Shown: positions 1 to 6,146 of the stretch, piece after piece
How the letters are laid out: every line of letters starts with the position of its first letter
Position numbering within the stretch: position 1 is the stretch's first letter
NCBI GenBank assembly: GCA_045561575.1
Contig: JBJKXM010000066.1
Coordinates: forward strand, 1 to 24,663
Direction: 5' to 3'
DNA length: 24,663 nucleotides
Origin: GCA-002715885 sp045561575
Lineage (GTDB): Bacteria > Bacteroidota > Bacteroidia > Flavobacteriales > BACL11
The notes under the pieces: model-generated
The model's input: only the letters and a program-made list of their open reading frames with translations
Told to the model about the DNA's origin: nothing
Database searches by the model: none
Made by a program: the position numbers and the translations under genes

Positions 1-1
1 A

Positions 2-772
2 GTGAGTTGGAGTTCTTACAATTCTCCAGACTTGCCAGCAAGTGGAGTTTGTGCAACAGCATTTGATTCTAATGGAGATCAGTGGTTTGCCTCTCCTTTG
101 AATGGTCTTGCTCATTATGATGGTGTAACATTTTCAAATTATAGTAATAGCGATGGTCTTTTAAGTAACTATAGTACCGCTATATGTATTGATAATAATG
201 ATAATATTTGGCTGGGTTCACAAGACGGGATGACTGTTATCAGTAATGATTTAAGTCAATTTATTTTTCATACAATTATGTATTCTTTACCACCTCCGGA
301 CACTTTAAATCCTGTCGTAGAGATAGCCAAGGATTCATGGGGAAGAATTTGGACTACTATATATGTAGGATATTTAGCAGAAGGTGGTGTTGCTTATTGG
401 AATGGTTCACAATGGAACGATTTTGATCACAGTGATGGTCTTGCTGGTCCTAATGTTAAAGGATTAGCTCTAGATAATCAAAATAATGTATGGGTTGCAA
501 CAACAACTGGAGTATCTAAAATCACTCCAACTCCAAGCTTGAATAACACAATAGAAAACCCATTTTATATTTTTCCAAATCCAGTTAAATCTAATCTTAA
601 TGTTTCTGGTGAATATGATTGTATATCTATCATTGATAACTTAGGAAGAGAATATATTCTTGAAAAATCGATTACTAATAATTATGACTTATCTCGCTTT
701 TCATCTGGAATATATTATGTCAAGTTATCTAGTCATCAACTGACTTATACATCTTCTATACTTATAGAATAA
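2..772 (+). CDS. Secreted beta-propeller protein with T9SS sorting domain (5' partial)
   Basis: The reading frame is already open at the window edge and the first visible residues lie inside a repeat, so the true start is upstream and this is a C-terminal fragment of about 256 residues. It shows repeated units of the two-component-regulator propeller type (Reg_prop): a Gly-Leu-rich strand, then a D-N-x-x-N-x-W-[LV]-[AG] core, seen near residues 62-75 and 153-170, each preceded by an S-D-G-L turn. Residues about 185-256 form a T9SS type A sorting domain, with the Y-I-F-P-N-P motif near residue 188 and a closing S-G-I-Y-Y-V-K-L motif. Known family logic: the propeller is exported by Sec and then moved through the outer membrane by T9SS, with the tail removed or anchored. 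No histidine kinase part is visible here, so this is probably a secreted or surface propeller rather than a sensor kinase. Its ligand cannot be told. Confidence 0.85.
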   Translation: MSWSSYNSPDLPASGVCATAFDSNGDQWFASPLNGLAHYDGVTFSNYSNSDGLLSNYSTAICIDNNDNIWLGSQDGMTVISNDLSQFIFHTIMYSLPPPDTLNPVVEIAKDSWGRIWTTIYVGYLAEGGVAYWNGSQWNDFDHSDGLAGPNVKGLALDNQNNVWVATTTGVSKITPTPSLNNTIENPFYIFPNPVKSNLNVSGEYDCISIIDNLGREYILEKSITNNYDLSRFSSGIYYVKLSSHQLTYTSSILIE

Positions 773-806
773 TTTTCTCGAATAGTTTGTTGAAAAGTAT
801 TATTAG

Positions 807-834
807 TTGTCTAAAAGCTAATCTACTTACTTTG
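807..834 (+). promoter_or_regulatory. Probable promoter of the OmpA-like lipoprotein gene
   Basis: A TTG at 807-809 is followed after 17 bases by TTACTTTG at 827-834, one base from the Bacteroidota -7 consensus TAnnTTTG. A second perfect match, TAATTTTG, lies at 835-842 but has no well-spaced TTG upstream. Either box puts transcription start only about 6-15 bases before the ATG at 855. Confidence 0.4.
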
Positions 835-854
835 TAATTTTGAATAAAAAAAAT

Positions 855-1850
855 ATGATTAGAATACTTCCGTTAATTTTATGCTTATTTATTTTTAGTT
901 CATGTATTACCCCAAAAGTCTATAACGAGTTATTAGAAAAGCATGAAATTGCAAAAAAGAATTTAAGTAAAAATGAAAAGTTAATACTTGATCTTAGAGA
1001 AAATATTGCGTCAAATGAAAGAAGTATTAGTAAATTAACTAATTCAGTTGAACAATTACGCTTAGATTCCACCAATCTTAATAATGATTTATTAGCATCT
1101 CAAAATAAATATAATGAGTTATCCAAAACCTATGATTTATTAACTTCAAAAAGCAGTAGGTATATGGCTGAAAAAGCTAAAGAAACAAAAGAGCTTTTAG
1201 AACAATTGGAAACAACACAATCAGAACTTTTTGCTAAAGAAGATGAACTGAAAAAATCTTCAGCAATTCTTGAAGAAAAGGAAAGAAAGCTTGCTGAATC
1301 CCAAAATGAATTAGAGTTAAGATCCTTAAGAGTAGCAGAGTTAGAAGCAATCATAAATAGAAAAGATTCAATGGTTACTGCACTCAAACAAAAGATTTCT
1401 AAAGCACTTATTGGATTAGAGGGTGATGGATTAACTATTGAACAAAGAAATGGGAAAGTTTATATTTCGCTGGAGGAAGATCTATTGTTTGCTTCTGGAA
1501 AGTACGAAATTAATCAATCAGGAAAACAAGCTCTTGACAAGCTCTCAGATGTGCTGTCTTATCAAAAAGACTTAGAAATTCTAGTTGAAGGCCATACAGA
1601 TAGTATTCCCCTAAGTGGAAGAGGTATAGTAAAAGATAATTGGGATTTGAGTGTTATGCGAGCAACTTCAGTTGTTAAGAGATTAACATCCAATTCAAAT
1701 TTAGATCCAACCCAATTAATTGCTGCTGGACGAAGTGAGTTTGTTCCAATTATGTCAAATGCTTCAGCTGATGGTAGAAGCAAGAACCGAAGAATTGAGA
1801 TGATTTTATCCCCTAATCTCGATGACCTATTTAAGCTTCTTGAGGAATAA
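855..1850 (+). CDS. OmpA-family coiled-coil lipoprotein
   Basis: I chose the ATG at 855 (331 residues). A TTG at 840 is in frame but overlaps a -7-like box. The N-terminus is a lipoprotein signal with lipobox F-S-S-C and the lipidated Cys at residue 17. Residues about 25-185 are a long, heptad-rich, Glu/Lys/Leu coiled coil. Residues about 200-325 are an OmpA C-terminal peptidoglycan-binding domain: G-H-T-D near residue 247, then L-S-x-x-R-A-x-x-V, A-A-G-R-S-E, and N-R-R-I-E near the end. The expected role is a periplasmic spacer tethered to the outer membrane by lipid and to peptidoglycan through the OmpA domain, supporting envelope integrity. The epimerase gene starts 5 bases after its stop, so the two may be co-transcribed, but I see no functional link. 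Confidence 0.88.
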   Translation: MIRILPLILCLFIFSSCITPKVYNELLEKHEIAKKNLSKNEKLILDLRENIASNERSISKLTNSVEQLRLDSTNLNNDLLASQNKYNELSKTYDLLTSKSSRYMAEKAKETKELLEQLETTQSELFAKEDELKKSSAILEEKERKLAESQNELELRSLRVAELEAIINRKDSMVTALKQKISKALIGLEGDGLTIEQRNGKVYISLEEDLLFASGKYEINQSGKQALDKLSDVLSYQKDLEILVEGHTDSIPLSGRGIVKDNWDLSVMRATSVVKRLTSNSNLDPTQLIAAGRSEFVPIMSNASADGRSKNRRIEMILSPNLDDLFKLLEE

Positions 1851-1855
1851 AATAT

Positions 1856-2749
1856 ATGAAAGAAAAAATCCTTATTACAGGATATAATGGGGCCTTAGCT
1901 CAGCGTCTATCTTTTTTTCTTAAAGACAAGTATACACTTGTTTTTTTAAGTTCATCAAAAAAATCAGTAAATAAACAAGATGTTTTTTATTGGAATATAA
2001 ATGAGGGCTACATAGACGAAGAAGCATTAGTTAGTTGTACCTACATTATCCATTTAAGTGGTTATAATATTATTAACCGATGGTCAAGTAGAAATAAAGA
2101 AAGAATGCATACTAGTAGAATTGATGCAGCTAATCTTTTGTTTGAAAAATGTAAAGAAATGAATTTACAAATTAAATCATTTGTTTCGGCCTCAGCTATG
2201 GGTTATTATGGATTAGGGTTAGAAAAAGATGTGGATGAAAATTATCCGCCAGGACAAGACTGGCTAGCCAAATTAGTAGTAGATTGGGAATCTGCAGCTA
2301 ATAAATTTTCTAAAATTGGGGCCAGAGTAGTTAGTTTAAGAATTTCTCTTATGATGGACTTAGATTCTGGTTTTTTGAAGGTTACACTTTTGCCTCTAAA
2401 ATTTGGAGTTACTTCTGTTTTTATGCCAAGTAATCTTTCTTATTCCTGGATACATATAGATGATCTTGCTAACTTTATTGTCTACTCAATAGAAAATAAA
2501 AATGTCTTAGGCCCTTATAATATGGCTGCGCCAAGTAAACAAACACAATATGAAATTATTAAAGAGATTAGAAAATGTATTTGTCGCTTTGCGTTTATTT
2601 TTCCAATTCCATTATTCATTATGAAAATTATTTTAGGGGGAAGAAGTCAGCTTATAAAGGGAGGTTTGCATTTAAAAGTTGATAAGCTTTTAAATTCCGG
2701 ATTCAAATTTAAATATCCTACAATTTCTAGTTTTTTGTCCAATAAGTAA
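1856..2749 (+). CDS. TIGR01777-family NAD(P)-dependent epimerase (YfcH-like)
   Basis: The 297-residue protein matches the short-chain dehydrogenase-like TIGR01777 family. Residues 5-14 are an I-T-G-x-x-G-x-x-A dinucleotide-binding loop. The H-L-S-G-Y-N-I segment near 66 matches the family's H-L-A-G-x-x-I. S-A-S-A-M-G-Y-Y-G near 111 is the conserved active-site strand. P-P-G-x-D-W-L-A near 131 and S-W-I-H-I-D-D-L near 197 are family signatures. The length is normal. Members are thought to be NAD(P)-dependent sugar or steroid-like epimerases, but no physiological substrate is established. One odd point: the segment after the active site reads R-I-S-L-M-M-D, where the family usually has R-T-G-x-V-L, and the downstream Gly-rich loop is poorly kept. 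This may be a diverged copy with altered substrate pocket. The family call is firm; the reaction is unknown. Confidence 0.85.
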   Translation: MKEKILITGYNGALAQRLSFFLKDKYTLVFLSSSKKSVNKQDVFYWNINEGYIDEEALVSCTYIIHLSGYNIINRWSSRNKERMHTSRIDAANLLFEKCKEMNLQIKSFVSASAMGYYGLGLEKDVDENYPPGQDWLAKLVVDWESAANKFSKIGARVVSLRISLMMDLDSGFLKVTLLPLKFGVTSVFMPSNLSYSWIHIDDLANFIVYSIENKNVLGPYNMAAPSKQTQYEIIKEIRKCICRFAFIFPIPLFIMKIILGGRSQLIKGGLHLKVDKLLNSGFKFKYPTISSFLSNK

Positions 2750-2782
2750 ATGTTATTCATGCTCAAAAAGAATCTGGATCAA

Positions 2783-2790
2783 TATATTTG
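2783..2790 (+). promoter_or_regulatory. -7 box upstream of the 41-residue small ORF
   Basis: TATATTTG is a perfect TAnnTTTG match, 23 bases before the ATG at 2814. No TTG is visible at the expected -33 position, so this is only a candidate. Confidence 0.35.
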
Positions 2791-2813
2791 TAAATTATAA
2801 AACAACAAATAAG

Positions 2814-2939
2814 ATGAAAAACTGGATACTTATTTTAATCGGATTAGCAATAGTTTTTATTGGCGTAACTACTAAAAAACTTTTTTTCCTGTTATTTATT
2901 TCGGTGCTGCCACTTTTTTGGAACTATAATAAATCATAA
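2814..2939 (+). CDS. Small membrane protein, 41 residues
   Basis: This short ORF begins at ATG 2814 and ends at TAA 2937-2939. It encodes 41 residues that are almost entirely hydrophobic: one segment at about 4-18 (I-L-I-L-I-G-L-A-I-V-F-I-G-V) and a second at about 22-36, separated by Thr-Thr-Lys-Lys, and a polar Asn-Lys-Ser end. This predicts a two-pass membrane hairpin with no soluble domain. The support for its being real is the tight coupling to the next gene (ATG at 2941, one base after the stop), a -7 box 23 bases upstream, and a sensible charge pattern. I do not recognise a family and give no function. It could still be a chance ORF in AT-rich DNA, although the downstream coupling argues against that. 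Confidence 0.6.
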   Translation: MKNWILILIGLAIVFIGVTTKKLFFLLFISVLPLFWNYNKS

Positions 2940-2940
2940 G

Positions 2941-3177
2941 ATGTTACGACTATATATAATTGGCATGTGTATTTTATTAATTGCAATTATTGCCAATTTA
3001 ATAATTGGTAAAATTGGATTAAGTACTTGGTATGATTTTGGTCCTGAATTTTTTAAAAGTGGATGGCCTATTATGAAAAAGGTAGGGTTATTAAATTGCC
3101 TATGGCTCTTTATCTTTTACCCCTTAGTACTTGCTTTAGGCTATATTGTTGGCGATAAAATTTATTCTTTATTTTGA
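2941..3177 (+). CDS. Small two- or three-pass membrane protein, 78 residues
   Basis: The protein has a hydrophobic segment at residues about 3-24, a short amphipathic Trp/Phe/Gly-containing loop (Y-D-F-G near 31-34), and a second long hydrophobic stretch at about 47-72 with Pro and Gly, ending in a charged D-K-I-Y tail. It follows the 41-residue ORF by one base and looks translationally coupled to it. Its stop overlaps the 3' end of the opposing 289-residue gene by 9 bases. I recall similar small membrane proteins in marine flavobacteria but cannot name a characterised member, so it stays a conserved-looking membrane protein of unknown function. Confidence 0.7.
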   Translation: MLRLYIIGMCILLIAIIANLIIGKIGLSTWYDFGPEFFKSGWPIMKKVGLLNCLWLFIFYPLVLALGYIVGDKIYSLF

Positions 3178-4038
3178 GCTAAGATTAGTTTCTGTAAGCT
3201 GATATATTTTTAATATAATTAGACCAAAAACAACTCCACTAATTAGAAGTACTACACTAGATAAATCCTTTACTCCAAAGGACAATCTTAATAAAATTGT
3301 CGAAATTATAAATCCAGTATTTCTTATTATCTGCGCATATCTCTCAGTATACCCAAATGATATTAATAATATAAAAACATCCACCAGAATTAATATGGTG
3401 AAAAAATCAATAAAGAAAATAGCATTAATATTATCAGTAAAATTTTGATAAATAAACACTGACTTTGACCAAGTAAATAGATTTGAAATACATAAAATAG
3501 CTAGTATAGGAATCATAACTATACTTAGCGCTTTTTTATACCCGATAAATCTTGATAAATCTGTTGATGGTTTTCTTTTAGGAATATTTTTTATGGTTTT
3601 CTTGAAAAGAAAAATTAAATAATAAATAATTAAAATACCTAATAAATTATAAAGTAGCCCTAAACTTTCTTGATTGAAAATACCAGTATTTGTATTTAAA
3701 TTTGGAATGTCTTCAAAAATCTTTCTTATCATAATAAGAGATATGATTTCGTATTCTTTTGCAATAGATGTAGTGAAAGATCTTGGGAGATAATATATCA
3801 GTAAAAAAACTTCATATATAAGAATAAATGAAAATGGGGTATATAATGCTGAAATAGGATTGTTAAGTAAATTGTTAATCCCATTTAATATATTAACCTC
3901 ATAGTTTTTATTAATGTATATTAAGCCCAAATGAACAATAAAGCCTACAACAGCTAAAAAAAGTATTGAAGATTCAAAACGCTTTAGATTTTTACTAGAA
4001 AATAGAAAAGCATGAATCCTATCTATTTTTTTAAGCAT
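3169..4038 (-). CDS. Multi-pass membrane protein of unknown function, 289 residues
   Basis: This is the last gene of a minus-strand operon and overlaps the 60-residue gene by 8 bases, so translation is probably coupled. I count six or seven hydrophobic segments: about 24-44, 66-88, 124-145, 168-188, 204-226, 235-252 and 258-280. After the second comes a well-defined polar helix, S-F-T-T-S-I-A-K-E-Y-E near 88-98, followed by L-I-M-I-R-K-I-F-E-D. This stretch looks like the best-conserved, possibly functional part, because charged residues cluster next to a membrane helix. There is no signal peptide, ATPase motif or known transporter signature. A channel or transporter role is conceivable from topology alone but nothing in the sequence proves it. 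Confidence 0.75.
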   Translation of the reverse strand: MLKKIDRIHAFLFSSKNLKRFESSILFLAVVGFIVHLGLIYINKNYEVNILNGINNLLNNPISALYTPFSFILIYEVFLLIYYLPRSFTTSIAKEYEIISLIMIRKIFEDIPNLNTNTGIFNQESLGLLYNLLGILIIYYLIFLFKKTIKNIPKRKPSTDLSRFIGYKKALSIVMIPILAILCISNLFTWSKSVFIYQNFTDNINAIFFIDFFTILILVDVFILLISFGYTERYAQIIRNTGFIISTILLRLSFGVKDLSSVVLLISGVVFGLIILKIYQLTETNLSSK

Positions 4039-4213
4039 TGTTTTGTTCTTTATCTAAAAGATCAATCTTTTTAGATATTTCATATGCTTCTTGCTCTAGT
4101 TTATCGCTCTTTGTTCTATTAATCTTTGAAAGATTAAATGCTTCTTCTTTCTTTTTCTTGTAAATTTCTAAAAGTTTTTCTCTTTCAGTCTTCTTTTTAA
4201 ATAATCCAAACAT
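4031..4213 (-). CDS. Small soluble Lys/Glu-rich protein, resembles Lacal_2735 / DUF6435 family
   Basis: The 60-residue protein starts M-F-G-L-F-K-K-K and then forms a charged helical stretch with the pattern L-x-x-x-Y-K-K-K-K-E-E-A-F-x-L-S-x-I-N-R-x-x-S-D-K-x-x-x-E-A. From memory this matches small Bacteroidota proteins named Lacal_2735 family (DUF6435), whose function is unknown. It is predicted soluble, mostly two helices, possibly a coiled coil, with a basic N-terminus that could sit on the membrane. It lies between membrane-protein genes in one operon: 6 bases after the 44-residue gene and overlapping the 289-residue gene by 8 bases. The family call is from recollection and should be treated as tentative. 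Confidence 0.72.
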   Translation of the reverse strand: MFGLFKKKTEREKLLEIYKKKKEEAFNLSKINRTKSDKLEQEAYEISKKIDLLDKEQNNA

Positions 4214-4219
4214 ATTTTT

Positions 4220-4354
4220 TTATTTTTTTATTTCAGGATCGTTTTGCATTTTTCTTTTTTGTGAATTATGCCCCCAATTTATCATATAGACTAGACCAGC
4301 TACATATAGAATAAAAATTACGGCACCAATTATAAACATTGAAGTAGAAAGCAT
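4220..4354 (-). CDS. Single-pass small membrane protein, 44 residues
   Basis: This minus-strand ORF runs from ATG at 4354-4352 to TAA at 4222-4220 and encodes 44 residues. Residues about 4-24 form one strong transmembrane helix (F-I-I-G-A-V-I-F-I-L-Y-V-A-G-L-V-Y). It is followed by N-W-G-H-N and a charged tail, S-Q-K-R-K-M-Q-N-D, ending E-I-K-K. The N-terminus has no positive charge and the tail is basic, so the tail is predicted cytoplasmic. It starts 2 bases after the stop of the 65-residue gene and ends 6 bases before the next start, an arrangement strongly suggesting a real operon gene. Layout resembles small transporter or oxidase subunits, but I cannot assign a partner with evidence from this window. 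Confidence 0.72.
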   Translation of the reverse strand: MLSTSMFIIGAVIFILYVAGLVYMINWGHNSQKRKMQNDPEIKK

Positions 4355-4356
4355 AA

Positions 4357-4554
4357 CTAATCGTTTTTGTTAAAGAAATTATTTCTTCTTTGTCTTATGG
4401 CAATTGCAAATAGAAGAATTGTAGCAGGCCAATGAGCAGAATATTGAGCAGATTCAAAATCTCCACTCAACCCTAAGAAAATAGAGTACATCATTGCAAT
4501 AAAAGCAATGATAATGGGATAGTAAACTATCAAGAATTCTCTGTAGTTTTTCAT
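4357..4554 (-). CDS. Small two-pass membrane protein, 65 residues
   Basis: This is the first gene of the minus-strand four-gene operon. Two hydrophobic segments at about residues 8-29 and 43-54 flank a polar loop, G-D-F-E-S-A-Q-Y-S-A-H-W-P, which should face the periplasm if the basic R-Q-R-R-N tail is cytoplasmic. The loop is rich in aromatic and charged residues and is the part most likely to carry a specific role. A TATATTTG -7 box sits 21 bases upstream of the ATG. No family recognised. Confidence 0.7.
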   Translation of the reverse strand: MKNYREFLIVYYPIIIAFIAMMYSIFLGLSGDFESAQYSAHWPATILLFAIAIRQRRNNFFNKND

Positions 4555-4575
4555 AATAAGTATTTTTTGTTAATG

Positions 4576-4583
4576 CAAATATA
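4576..4583 (-). promoter_or_regulatory. -7 box of the four-gene small-protein operon
   Basis: On the minus strand this reads TATATTTG, a perfect TAnnTTTG match, 21 bases before the ATG at 4554. A TTTG is present further upstream (4608-4611), but the 24-base spacing is longer than usual. Confidence 0.45.
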
Positions 4584-4648
4584 TAACTTTTTATTTTAAA
4601 AGCTATGCAAAATTAATATTTACTAGATTATTAGTTGTTTTTATTTTT

Positions 4649-4656
4649 TAATTTTG
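4649..4656 (+). promoter_or_regulatory. -7 box of the 27-residue small ORF
   Basis: TAATTTTG is a perfect TAnnTTTG match 10 bases before the ATG at 4667. The only nearby TTG (4635-4637) is too close for a normal -33 element. The roughly 90 bases between this and the box at 4576-4583 would form a divergent promoter region. Confidence 0.4.
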
Positions 4657-4666
4657 AAAGAAAAAA

Positions 4667-4750
4667 ATGAATTTTTCAGATCCTTTCTACATTATATTTT
4701 TAATAATTATTGGAATTGTGTACTATCAACTTAGAAAACCAAAAAAATAA
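4667..4750 (+). CDS. Very small single-pass membrane peptide, 27 residues
   Basis: The ORF starts at ATG 4667, has a run of As just before the start as is common in Bacteroidota, and ends at TAA 4748-4750. The 27 residues are M-N-F-S-D-P-F-Y, then a 12-residue Ile/Leu/Phe-rich membrane segment, then Y-Y-Q-L-R-K-P-K-K. This is textbook inside-positive topology: short acidic outer end, single helix, basic cytoplasmic tail. A -7 box lies 10 bases upstream. It stands alone, divergent from the 65-44-60-289 operon. I do not know a family. The clean topology and promoter make a real gene likely, but a chance ORF of this size is common in AT-rich DNA. Confidence 0.5.
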   Translation: MNFSDPFYIIFLIIIGIVYYQLRKPKK

Positions 4751-4831
4751 ATTTATATTTTAATATATAATTCATTTTTTGTTAAAATAAAAAAAGTAGT
4801 TTAGCATGATATTAATTAAAAATAAAATAAA

Positions 4832-5323
4832 ATGAGATATGTATGGTTATCATTAATTGTTATACTCTCTGCTTGTTCCCAAGCTGATGATATGACATTA
4901 TATAAGTCAAATTTAGAAGTTGTAAAAAAAGCAATGGCATGCTATGAAACACCACAAGATTATGAAACGTTTGTTTCTCTTATTGATGAGAATGTTCAAC
5001 ATCAATCTCCTATGTACGGACAAGGAATAGTTGGTTATGAAGGTGTTTTAGGTCAAGCAAAATTTTATATGGAAGGTTTTTCGGATGTAGTGTTTGAAAA
5101 TCCAATGTGGCTTCCAGGTGTAGATACAGTTAGTCTTCAAAATAATGGAAGTGTTAGGGTTTATGGAACATGGACCGGAAAAAGTAATGAAACTGGTAAA
5201 TCATTTGCAGTAGATTCTTATCATTTCTTTGACATTAAGGACGGTAAAATTATTTCCTCTGGAGATTATTTTGATGCAACAGGTATGGTAATGGCTATTT
5301 CAGCAGTGACTGAAGAAGAATAA
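4832..5323 (+). CDS. Lipoprotein with SnoaL/NTF2-like fold
   Basis: The 163-residue protein begins with a lipoprotein signal, lipobox L-S-A-C, lipidated Cys at residue 15. The mature part has the alpha+beta order and length of the NTF2-like (SnoaL) superfamily. An N-terminal helix is followed by V-S-L-I-D-E-N-V-Q-H near 47-56 and a G-x-x-G-Y-E-G turn, and then beta strands including V-R-V-Y-G-T-W-T-G near 109-117 and Y-H-F-F-D-I-K-D-G-K-I near 131-141, the classic closing strand pair. The family includes ligand-binding and isomerase-like proteins, so no reaction can be assigned. Lipidation suggests it sits on the inner face of the outer membrane. It is monocistronic, ending in a strong terminator 19 bases after the stop. 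Confidence 0.78.
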   Translation: MRYVWLSLIVILSACSQADDMTLYKSNLEVVKKAMACYETPQDYETFVSLIDENVQHQSPMYGQGIVGYEGVLGQAKFYMEGFSDVVFENPMWLPGVDTVSLQNNGSVRVYGTWTGKSNETGKSFAVDSYHFFDIKDGKIISSGDYFDATGMVMAISAVTEEE

Positions 5324-5341
5324 ATTAGTTTCTATATATTT

Positions 5342-5376
5342 AAAAAAAAACCCTTGAATTTCAAGGGTTTTTTTTT
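5342..5376. terminator. Bidirectional intrinsic terminator
   Basis: A perfect inverted repeat: nine As, CCCTTGAA, a single central T, TTCAAGGG, then nine Ts. The C/G core gives a stem with a short A/T loop, and each strand reads into a U-run. It lies between the convergent genes ending at 5323 (plus) and 5405 (minus), so it probably ends both transcripts. Confidence 0.92.
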
Positions 5377-5404
5377 GTTAAGAAAATAATTCGTTTTCTA
5401 GATT

Positions 5405-5920
5405 TTATTTATTTAAGTTTAATTTATCAACTAATTTCTTATTAACTGCATTTTCAAGATTTCTTTCTAATGGATCTACTGATTTAAAGTTAATATAATT
5501 TCCTGCATAACCACTTACGTTAGCGTCAACCCTTGTCATTAGTCCAAATAAATAAGTTCTTTTTTTAATTGTATAACTTGGTTTAGCAATAAAATCAGCT
5601 TTCGCTGAATTAAGAGCTTTATATTGGGCTGCTTTCTTTGGCATAGCAGTTTTTGAAAATGGAGATACAATTCCTGCTCCTTTAACATCAGCATAATGAT
5701 TATCACCAGAAATTCTAAAAAATAAGAAGTAAGTAGCTGAAGCATCACCTGTTATTTTTTCTTCTTCGTTAATTTCCATGTCTGCATAAAGTATATCGGT
5801 ATATATTCCAGTATTTGAAACATTTTTTTCATGATATTTACCGCTATTTTTAACTACACCACAGCTTGATATAAATATCGTTCCGATTAAGAATAAAATT
5901 AATTTGTAATTTTTTTTCAT
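5405..5920 (-). CDS. Lipoprotein of unknown function, 171 residues
   Basis: The N-terminus M-K-K-N-Y-K followed by a hydrophobic core and I-S-S-C is a lipoprotein signal with Cys at residue 20. The mature protein has no internal membrane segment. Notable stretches are I-L-Y-A-D-M-E-I near 43-50, then F-R-I-S-G-D-N-H-Y-A-D near 69-79, and A-L-N-S-A-K near 103-108, followed by T-Y-L-F-G-L near 122-127, a pattern I associate with uncharacterised Bacteroidota lipoproteins (possibly the DUF6567 group; recollection only). Tandem alternating beta strands suggest a compact beta-rich fold. It ends in the shared terminator and has its own upstream region; no clear promoter box is visible. Confidence 0.72.
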   Translation of the reverse strand: MKKNYKLILFLIGTIFISSCGVVKNSGKYHEKNVSNTGIYTDILYADMEINEEEKITGDASATYFLFFRISGDNHYADVKGAGIVSPFSKTAMPKKAAQYKALNSAKADFIAKPSYTIKKRTYLFGLMTRVDANVSGYAGNYINFKSVDPLERNLENAVNKKLVDKLNLNK

Positions 5921-6025
5921 AATTTTCTATTTTAGTTTTTTTACAATCTTACAATAATTATTTAAGAGTAATGGGGTGAATATGACAAAATCAAAGCTTT
6001 TTAAAAATATTAAAAAATAATTGTG

Positions 6026-6112
6026 CGGTGAGGAAGGGATTCGAACCCCCGAAACAGTTTCCCGTTTACACGCTTTCCAAGCGTGCGCCTTAAGCCACTC
6101 GGCCACCTCACC
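6026..6112 (-). tRNA. tRNA-Ser(GGA)
   Basis: Read on the minus strand, the acceptor stem GGTGAGG (6112-6106) pairs with CCTCACC (6033-6027), with discriminator G at 6026. The anticodon stem CACGC/GCGTG encloses the loop TTGGAAA with anticodon GGA at 6078-6076, which decodes UCC and UCU. A long variable arm, ACGGGAAACTGT-like, marks it as a class II serine tRNA. The T-arm GGTTCGAATCC is intact. The 3' CCA is not encoded. Confidence 0.97.
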
Positions 6113-6146
6113 AATATAAGTCGCGAATTTAAAAATTAATTATATT

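Noticed and set aside
1130..1783. Minus-strand ORFs of 85 and 73 codons inside the OmpA-like lipoprotein gene
   Set aside because: They are antisense frames to a coiled-coil coding region and have no recognisable features.
2750..2797. ATG at 2750 opening a 15-codon ORF after the epimerase
   Set aside because: It is too short, has no membrane segment, and overlaps the TATATTTG box; more likely part of the promoter region.
5982..6020. 12-codon ORF (M-T-K-S-K-L) before the tRNA
   Set aside because: It is too short and sits in low-complexity A/T sequence without other support.
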